Assembly (NCBI GenBank): GCA_016763115.1
Contig: JAESUL010000327.1
Location: 1 to 7,577 of the forward strand
Source: Phycisphaerales bacterium
GTDB taxonomy: Bacteria > Planctomycetota > Phycisphaerae > Phycisphaerales > UBA1924
Reading direction: 5' to 3'
Length of the DNA stretch: 7,577 nt
Below, in pieces: positions 1 to 5,414 of this stretch (the first letter of the stretch is position 1; the number at the start of each line of letters is the position of its first letter). The notes under the pieces are model-generated. The model was not told the origin of the DNA, did not search any database, and was given only the letters and a program-made list of their open reading frames with translations. Both the position numbers and the translations under genes were made by a program.

Positions 1-13
1 GTCCTGATCGGTG

Positions 14-19
14 TATACT
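14..19 (+). promoter_or_regulatory. possible -10 promoter element before panB
   Basis: The hexamer TATACT differs from the sigma-70 -10 consensus TATAAT at one position. It lies in an otherwise G+C-rich sequence and its last base is 5 bases before the GTG at 25. A transcript from it would begin at about 25-27, so either the panB mRNA is leaderless or the element is chance. The -35 region would lie outside the window, so this is a weak call. Confidence 0.22.
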
Positions 20-24
20 TGTGT

Positions 25-936
25 GTGAGCATTTCACCAAAGAACCAGCCAAACCCATCGTTCTCCGAGATCGGTTCAACCGACCCGGTGACGCTCAAAA
101 CCCTCAAGCGGATGAAACGCCGCCAAGAGCCCTTCGCGTGCCTGGCGTGCTACGACGCGACCACCGCCCGGTGGCTCCAGCGCGCAGGCGTCCATCTGCT
201 GCTCGCGGGCGACTCGGCGGCCCAGGTCATCCTCGGGCACGATCGCACCATCCACATGCCCCTGGATTTCGCCATCCAGATCACCGCTGCCATCAAACGC
301 GGCGCACCCCAGACGCTCATCATGGCCGACATGCCTTTCCTCAGCTACCACGCCTCGGTTGAATCCGCACTGACCAACGCCGCCCGTTTCATGACCGAGG
401 GCAACGCCGATGTCGTCAAACTCGAAGCCGACGAAACCTTCGTCCCCATCGTCGACCGCATGACCCGCGCAGGTATCCCCGTGTGTGCCCATGTCGGGTG
501 CCGACCGCAATCCAGTTCCGTCACCGGAGGCCCCGTCGCCGCCGGGCGCACCCAAGACCAACTCAAACAGGTCGTCCGCGACGCGGTTGCCCTCCAGCAA
601 GCCGGCGCGGTCCTGATCCTCATCGAGGCCGTCCCGGCGGAGGTCACCCGTGCGGTGATGCAAGCCGTCACGGTCCCCGTCATCGGCATCGGGGCCGGCA
701 CCGATTGCGACGGACAAATCCTCGTCGTCAACGACCTGCTCGGGCTGACCGACCATCCGCCAAGATTCGCCCAACCCGCCACCAACCTCGGCGAGCAAAT
801 CATGCAGGCCGGCAAGACCTGGGTCGATCGCGTCTCGACCAGCACCATCGGCGGGCAGCAATACACCATGCGCGATGCTCCGCAACCATCAACCGATGGT
901 TCTGCATCCAAAGCACCCAAATCGTCGAATATCTAA
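25..936 (+). CDS. panB: 3-methyl-2-oxobutanoate hydroxymethyltransferase (PanB)
   Basis: PanB transfers a hydroxymethyl group from 5,10-methylenetetrahydrofolate to 2-oxoisovalerate to give ketopantoate, the first committed step of pantothenate and coenzyme A synthesis, in the cytoplasm. Counting from a TTG at 19, the alpha/beta-barrel motifs are all present: AGDS (metal-ligand Asp65), GHD at 73-75, ADMPF with Asp104, VKLE with Lys134 and Glu136, HVG..PQS at 158-165, LIEAVP with Glu203, and GIGAG at 223-227. These match the known Mg2+ and substrate residues of the E. coli enzyme. Homology to E. coli PanB begins only near residue 24, so the first ~20 residues and a polar ~25-residue C-terminal tail are extra. 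The start is uncertain: TTG 19, GTG 25, GTG 88 and ATG 112 are in frame, and no in-frame stop precedes them in the window, so the gene could begin upstream. It is first of five co-directional genes. Confidence 0.95.
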   Translation: MSISPKNQPNPSFSEIGSTDPVTLKTLKRMKRRQEPFACLACYDATTARWLQRAGVHLLLAGDSAAQVILGHDRTIHMPLDFAIQITAAIKRGAPQTLIMADMPFLSYHASVESALTNAARFMTEGNADVVKLEADETFVPIVDRMTRAGIPVCAHVGCRPQSSSVTGGPVAAGRTQDQLKQVVRDAVALQQAGAVLILIEAVPAEVTRAVMQAVTVPVIGIGAGTDCDGQILVVNDLLGLTDHPPRFAQPATNLGEQIMQAGKTWVDRVSTSTIGGQQYTMRDAPQPSTDGSASKAPKSSNI

Positions 937-972
937 TCGGCGCCCGTCCGTTATTCTCTCAGAGGGTTCTTC

Positions 973-978
973 AAGGAG
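973..978 (+). promoter_or_regulatory. ribosome binding site of the HtrA-like gene
   Basis: AAGGAG lies 6 bases before the ATG at 985 and is the best Shine-Dalgarno sequence in the window. It fixes the start of the protease gene. The transporter and murD starts have no comparable site. Confidence 0.75.
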
Positions 979-984
979 CATCTA

Positions 985-2448
985 ATGCGCAAGTTCATCA
1001 CCATCGCACCGGCCCTGATCGTCCTGATGACGACCGTCGTGCTGCTCCTCGCCGGCCCTGCAATGATGCACCGCTACACCTTCGCCCAGCAGTACGCCCA
1101 GATCACCCTCGCCCGCGAGGTCCTCTCCGATGACGATATCCTCCGCCGCATCGACCGTGCTATTTCCGCAATCGCAGATGCTGTCGAACCCTCCGTCGTC
1201 CACATCGAGGCCCAAGGCACCGAACCCAACTCCGGAGGCACCACCGGCTCGGGCTGGATCTACGACGCCGAGGGGCACATCATCACCAACGCCCATGTCG
1301 TCCGCAACGCCAAAGAGGTCGCCGTCGAGTTCTTTGATGGACGGGTCGTGCGTGCCAAGGTCCTCGGCAAAGATCCCTACACCGACATCGCCGTCATCCA
1401 GATCCCCGATCCGGGATCCTATTTCCCCGCGCGCCGATCAATGCAACGCCTCCCACGCCGGGGCGAACGCGTCTTCGCCTTCGGCTCCCCCTTCGGGTTC
1501 AAGTTCTCCATGTCCGAAGGCATCGTCTCCGGGCTCGGTCGCCAGGCCCCAGGCTCCAATGTGCTCGGCGGGTACACCAACTACATCCAGACCGACGCCG
1601 CCGTCAACCCGGGCAACTCGGGAGGCCCGCTCGTCAACACCGACGGGCATGTCATCGGCATGTCCGTCGCCATCGCCACCGCACGATCCATCGGAGGCTC
1701 GATCGAAGACTCCGGCGGCGACTCCGCCGGCATCTCCTTCGCCATCCCCCTAGGCACCATCGAACCAATCGTCTCCCAGATCATCCGCTTCGGCTCCGTC
1801 TCCCACGGGTACCTCGGCATCATGTTCAACCCACGCCAAGGCAACCTCCAACGCTGGAAAACAGACGATGGCGTCTCTCTCTCAGGCATCCTTGTCACCG
1901 GGCTGGAATCCGACGGCCCGTCCTACGCCGCGGGCATGAAAACCGGCGACATCATCACCGCCATCGAAGGCTCACCAATCACCACCGTCGAATCACTCTC
2001 AACCCTGGTGAGCTCGGGGCGACCCGGCGACACAATCAATGTCCGCGTCTACCGTGACCATCGCCCCATTGATGACCAGCCTGTCGATCTCCGGCTCGCC
2101 GATCTTCAGCCCGTTGATATCAAGGTCAAACTCGCGGCGATGAAGCCTCAGGTCCTCGCCGGACGCATCGCCCAGCCCATCATGGTCCAACTCGGCATGC
2201 TCATCAACCGCCGAATCGAATCCCCGGTCCGCATCCTTCAGGTGTGGGACGGTTTCCCGGCAGCGTCCGCCGGGCTCCTCGCCGGCGACCGCGTCGTCGC
2301 CATCGACGGCATCAGCGTCAACAACACCAACCGCTTCTTCGTCCTCCTGGCCGAACGCGGGCTGCTCACCGGCGAGACCGTCACCCTCAGCGTCATCGAC
2401 TTCGAAACCGATCAACAACGCGATGTCCGCCTCACCCTCTATCCATAG
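985..2448 (+). CDS. HtrA/DegP-like serine protease with two PDZ domains
   Basis: This 487-residue protein is a trypsin-like S1C protease of the HtrA/DegP/DegQ class, which degrades or refolds misfolded proteins in the periplasm. A hydrophobic segment at about 7-24 is a signal peptide or membrane anchor; YTFA-QQ just after it could be a cleavage site. A polar, partly helical linker follows at ~40-66. The protease domain (about 67-270) shows the full triad: His104 in TNAHVV, Asp134 in YTDIAV and Ser212 in GNSGGPL. PDZ1 covers about 274-356 (YLGI, AGMKTGDIITAIEG) and PDZ2 about 412-486 (ASAGLLAGDRVVAIDG). About 40 residues separate the PDZ domains. All catalytic residues are intact, so it should be active. 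The ATG is supported by AAGGAG upstream. It starts 48 bases after panB and ends 6 bases before the transporter gene, consistent with an operon. I cannot decide between a degP, degQ or degS-type name. Confidence 0.93.
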   Translation: MRKFITIAPALIVLMTTVVLLLAGPAMMHRYTFAQQYAQITLAREVLSDDDILRRIDRAISAIADAVEPSVVHIEAQGTEPNSGGTTGSGWIYDAEGHIITNAHVVRNAKEVAVEFFDGRVVRAKVLGKDPYTDIAVIQIPDPGSYFPARRSMQRLPRRGERVFAFGSPFGFKFSMSEGIVSGLGRQAPGSNVLGGYTNYIQTDAAVNPGNSGGPLVNTDGHVIGMSVAIATARSIGGSIEDSGGDSAGISFAIPLGTIEPIVSQIIRFGSVSHGYLGIMFNPRQGNLQRWKTDDGVSLSGILVTGLESDGPSYAAGMKTGDIITAIEGSPITTVESLSTLVSSGRPGDTINVRVYRDHRPIDDQPVDLRLADLQPVDIKVKLAAMKPQVLAGRIAQPIMVQLGMLINRRIESPVRILQVWDGFPAASAGLLAGDRVVAIDGISVNNTNRFFVLLAERGLLTGETVTLSVIDFETDQQRDVRLTLYP

Positions 2449-2454
2449 CCAAGC

Positions 2455-3354
2455 ATGAAGAACTCCGCCCTGCGTGCAGACGCCATGCTCATCATTGTCG
2501 CCCTGATCTGGGGCTCGGGCTTTGTCGCACAACGATCCGCAATGGACCACATCGGCCCGTTTACTTTCACCACACTCCGCTACCTCATCGGTGCCGCCGT
2601 CCTCGTTCCATTCGTGCTTCGTTCAAAGCGCCCAAGGTTCTCTAAGCCCGTTCTCATCCACGGAATCTTTCTCGGACTCATCATGACCGTGGCGGCAACC
2701 CTCCAGCAAGTCGGGCTTGTGTACACCACCGCATCACGCGCCGCATTCATTACCGGGCTCTATGTGCTCGTCGTTCCCGCGATCGGTTTCTGCTTTGGTC
2801 AACGCTCAACCCTCGGGCACATCCTCGGCGTGCTCCTCGCTGGGATCGGGATCTACTTCCTCGCCGGCGACCTCTCTGGCGAGTTCGGACGCGGCGATAC
2901 CCTCGTCGCTCTGTGCGCACTGGCATGGGGTTTCCATGTCGTCTTTGTCGCCAAACTCGCGCCGGATTCAGACCCAATCCTTCTCGCGTTGATCCAGTTC
3001 GTCACCGTCGCCGTTGTTGCCTTGGCGATCCAACTCTTTACCGAATCACCGACCATCGAATCCATCGCCAACGCGAAATGGTCCATCCTCTACTCCGGCA
3101 TTTTTGCCGTCGGGCTTGGTTTCACCCTCCAGATCATCGCCCAACGAAAAGCCCCCGTCACCCACGCAGCGATCCTGATGAGCTTCGAGACCGTTTTCGG
3201 CGCCTTCTTCGGGTGGCTCCTCATCAATGAACGCTTGTCCCCGATCGAAATCTTCGGCTGCTCGCTCATGCTCTGTGGCATCGTCCTCTCCCAACTCTGG
3301 CCCCACAAACCAACCCCAGCCGAACAAACCAAACTCATCGACCCCGTGCGCTAA
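2455..3354 (+). CDS. EamA/DMT-family membrane transporter
   Basis: This 299-residue, very hydrophobic protein fits the drug/metabolite transporter superfamily (RhaT/EamA type), inner-membrane carriers with ten helices built from two five-helix repeats. The first EamA repeat covers about 10-136, with LIWGSGFVAQR at 17-27 and the family-typical ASRAAFITGLYVLVVP at 93-108. The second covers about 148-281 and ends in the conserved pattern A.LMSFETVFGAFFGWLL.NE at 239-259. The C-terminal ~18 residues are polar and probably cytoplasmic. Substrate cannot be read from sequence; members export amino acids, metabolites or drugs. The ATG lies 6 bases after the protease stop and has no clear Shine-Dalgarno sequence, so translation may depend on the upstream gene. 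The next gene is murD, but no functional link is evident. Confidence 0.9.
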   Translation: MKNSALRADAMLIIVALIWGSGFVAQRSAMDHIGPFTFTTLRYLIGAAVLVPFVLRSKRPRFSKPVLIHGIFLGLIMTVAATLQQVGLVYTTASRAAFITGLYVLVVPAIGFCFGQRSTLGHILGVLLAGIGIYFLAGDLSGEFGRGDTLVALCALAWGFHVVFVAKLAPDSDPILLALIQFVTVAVVALAIQLFTESPTIESIANAKWSILYSGIFAVGLGFTLQIIAQRKAPVTHAAILMSFETVFGAFFGWLLINERLSPIEIFGCSLMLCGIVLSQLWPHKPTPAEQTKLIDPVR

Positions 3355-3368
3355 CGCCCCCAGTTGTC

Positions 3369-3401
3369 AAATCGTTGCCAAATCGTCGCCCTATCGTTGC
3401 C
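3369..3401 (+). repeat. three imperfect 11-base tandem repeats before murD
   Basis: The copies are AAATCGTTGCC (3369-3379), AAATCGTCGCC (3380-3390) and CTATCGTTGCC (3391-3401). Copy 2 differs from copy 1 at one base and copy 3 at two. They end one base before the murD ATG at 3403 and occupy the place of the ribosome binding site. The 11-base spacing is about one helical turn. The sequence pattern is certain; any function (operator, translational element) is unknown. Confidence 0.7.
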
Positions 3402-3402
3402 C

Positions 3403-4728
3403 ATGGATTCCTTCGCCAACAAAAATGTCACGGTCATGGGGCTCGGTCGCTTCGCAGGCGGGCTCGCCATCACCCGCTACCTCGCCAACCAAGGCGCATC
3501 GGTCCTCGTCACCGACCTCGCCGATGAATCGACCCTCGCCGATTCCATCGCCCAACTCCAGCCCTTGATTGATGCTGGCAAGGTCCAACTTCGTTTGGGC
3601 GAGCACCAAGTTGACGATTTTACCTCCGCCGATTGCATCATCGCCAACCCCGCCGTCGCCCAGCCCTGGAACAACCAATACCTCAACGCAGCCCGCGACG
3701 CGGACATCCCTATCACGACCGAGATCGAAATCGCGTTGGCCCACCTTGACCACTCTCGGCTCATCGCCATCACCGGGTCGGCCGGCAAGTCCACAACCGC
3801 CGCCATGACCCACGCCGCCCTGCAAGCAGCGGGGGCCCACGCGATCCTCGCCGGTAATATCGGTTCCTCGATCCTCGATGTCCTCGACCAACTCACCGAT
3901 CAAACCATCATCGTTCTCGAACTCTCCAGCGCGATGCTGCACTGGATCGACACCCTTTCGCCCGCGGTCGCGGTTGCAACCAACTGCACCGAGAACCACA
4001 CCGACTGGCACGCATCATTCCTGCACTACCGCGATTGCAAACAATCTATTTTTACAAGCCAACCCGATCAAGCAACCGCGGTGCTCGATCAATCGCTCAC
4101 GGAATGGGAAACGAACCCGGGCATCAAACGCATCATCATTTCCGACGACGACCGTATCGCCGACTGCACCGCTCCCGGCATACACAACGCGACCAACGCC
4201 GCGATGGCTTCGGCCGCTGCCCGGGCCGTGCTCCCCGATGCCAGCGTACAAAAAATCAACGCCGCCATCCGTGCCTTCCCCGGGCTTCCGCATCGGCTCT
4301 CATTGTGCCACCAATTAAACTCCATCCGATTCTTCAACGATTCCAAATGCACCGTCCCCGGCGCAACCGTCCTTGCTATCCAGGCACTCTCACAGTCTGC
4401 ACCAGCAAGCACCATCCACCTCATCGCCGGCGGCTACGACAAAGGCTCAGACCTCGCCCCCATCAGCACCCTCGCCGAATCCCTCGCCGGGCTCTACACC
4501 ATCGGCGCAACAGGCAAAGCTCTCGCAGCCAACGCCAAATCCAATGCCCACCATTGCACCACCCTTCAAGAAGCAATGCAAACCATCATGCAACGCATGA
4601 AGCCCGGTGACACCGTGCTGCTCTCGCCGGGGTGCGCATCGTGGGACCAGTTCACCAACTACGAACACCGAGGCAACACCTTCCGCGACCTGGCCATCGC
4701 CCTCACGGAGCATTCGCCATGTGGTTGA
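3403..4728 (+). CDS. murD: UDP-N-acetylmuramoylalanine--D-glutamate ligase (MurD)
   Basis: MurD adds D-glutamate to UDP-MurNAc-L-Ala using ATP, a cytoplasmic step of peptidoglycan synthesis. From the ATG at 3403 it has 441 residues, close to the 438 of E. coli. The N-terminal Rossmann-like domain begins with VTVMGLGRFAGG at about 9-20. The ATP domain has GSAGKST at 125-131 with Lys129, ELSS at 173-176, TENH at 196-199, and Lys213 in YRDCK at the position of the carbamylated lysine. HNATNAA follows at 261-267. The C-terminal domain has GLPHR at 294-298, NDSK at 312-315, LIAGGYDKGSDL from about 340, and LLSPGCASWDQF near the end. Three motifs differ from consensus (GSNGKS, ELSSFQL, TEDH), and the stretch from Lys213 to HNATN is about 20 residues shorter than in E. 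coli. An in-frame TTG at 3364 would add 13 unrelated residues, so I prefer ATG 3403. It lacks a clear ribosome binding site. Its end overlaps the next gene by 10 bases. Confidence 0.93.
   Translation: MDSFANKNVTVMGLGRFAGGLAITRYLANQGASVLVTDLADESTLADSIAQLQPLIDAGKVQLRLGEHQVDDFTSADCIIANPAVAQPWNNQYLNAARDADIPITTEIEIALAHLDHSRLIAITGSAGKSTTAAMTHAALQAAGAHAILAGNIGSSILDVLDQLTDQTIIVLELSSAMLHWIDTLSPAVAVATNCTENHTDWHASFLHYRDCKQSIFTSQPDQATAVLDQSLTEWETNPGIKRIIISDDDRIADCTAPGIHNATNAAMASAAARAVLPDASVQKINAAIRAFPGLPHRLSLCHQLNSIRFFNDSKCTVPGATVLAIQALSQSAPASTIHLIAGGYDKGSDLAPISTLAESLAGLYTIGATGKALAANAKSNAHHCTTLQEAMQTIMQRMKPGDTVLLSPGCASWDQFTNYEHRGNTFRDLAIALTEHSPCG
4707..4710 (+). promoter_or_regulatory. ribosome binding site inside the murD end
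   Basis: GGAG lies 8 bases before the ATG at 4719, within the last codons of murD. It supports ATG 4719 as the start of the following gene over the longer reading frame that extends back into murD to 4632. Confidence 0.55.
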
Positions 4729-5402
4729 TCTCAACGGCCATCTTGGCCTCGGTAATAAGCGTATCGCCCGATCCAGAACCCAAAGAACTCGTCCCCGGCA
4801 TCTTCATCGCCCAAGGCGTCGTCGAGTTTGATGCCAAGGTCGCCATCGATTGCCACCACGAAGGCACGCCGGATGTCTACCTCGAAATGTTCATCACCGC
4901 CCCAGATTCACGCGAGCACGAATCGCTCCTCGTCGCCACCATCAAACCCTCCTCACTCCACGCGGCCCTGCTCGCCGCGGGCTTCGAGCCCGGCGCTCCG
5001 ATGTCCTTCAACGAAAAAACCAACACACGCATCCGAGCCACCGGCGACCAACTCATCATCGAAGTCATCATCGATGACCACGAACCAATCGCCATCGAAA
5101 CCTGGGTTGTCCATGTCGAAACCGCCAAGCCGCTCCAGTCCAGCCCCGATTGGACCACCTTCGTGTTCGCGGGCTCCAAGCTGACCGATCGCGGGTACGC
5201 CGCCGATGCCGACGCCACCATCGCCGCACTCACCGCCTTCACCACCGAAACCATCGCCCCCGCCTGGACCCTCTCCCCCGACGCGGCGACCGACGAGCCC
5301 GTCTGGATCGCCAACCGCGATCTCGTGCCCGAGCAGGGCAAGAGCGTCCGTGTCCGCATCACCGCACCGCCCGAAAAGACTGCGCCAGCAGATCAAGAAT
5401 AA
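4719..5402 (+). CDS. exported YdjY-domain-like protein of unknown function
   Basis: This 227-residue protein starts at an ATG overlapping the last 10 bases of murD, preceded by GGAG, so translation is probably coupled to murD. Residues 1-16 form a short hydrophobic segment (ISTAILASVISVS) that looks like a signal peptide, though it lacks the usual basic residue; there is no lipobox cysteine. The mature part has VEFDAKVAI at 35-43, EHESLLVATIKPSSLHAAL at 66-84, GFEPG at 88-92, a predicted beta-rich part with WVVHVETAKPL at 129-139, then WTTFVFAGSKL at 145-155 and a closing PEQGKSVRVRITAPP at 204-218. From memory this order matches proteins called YdjY-domain-containing in planctomycetes. The role of that family is not established; its position after murD hints at an envelope role, which is only inference. 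The C-terminal tail is polar. It ends 12 bases before the convergent priA stop. Confidence 0.8.
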   Translation: MWLISTAILASVISVSPDPEPKELVPGIFIAQGVVEFDAKVAIDCHHEGTPDVYLEMFITAPDSREHESLLVATIKPSSLHAALLAAGFEPGAPMSFNEKTNTRIRATGDQLIIEVIIDDHEPIAIETWVVHVETAKPLQSSPDWTTFVFAGSKLTDRGYAADADATIAALTAFTTETIAPAWTLSPDAATDEPVWIANRDLVPEQGKSVRVRITAPPEKTAPADQE

Positions 5403-5414
5403 TCTTCAACCAAC

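Noticed and set aside
76..885. Long minus-strand open frame opposite panB
   Set aside because: It is an antisense frame kept open by the base bias of panB. Its translation is rich in Gly and Asp without any family motif, while the plus strand encodes a full PanB.
3364..3402. TTG start for murD adding 13 residues
   Set aside because: The extra residues come from the tandem repeat and do not resemble MurD N-termini, and the ATG at 3403 gives the usual length.
4632..4718. Longer N-terminus for the YdjY-like protein
   Set aside because: It would lie wholly inside murD and put a charged stretch before the signal-peptide-like segment. ATG 4719 with GGAG upstream fits better.
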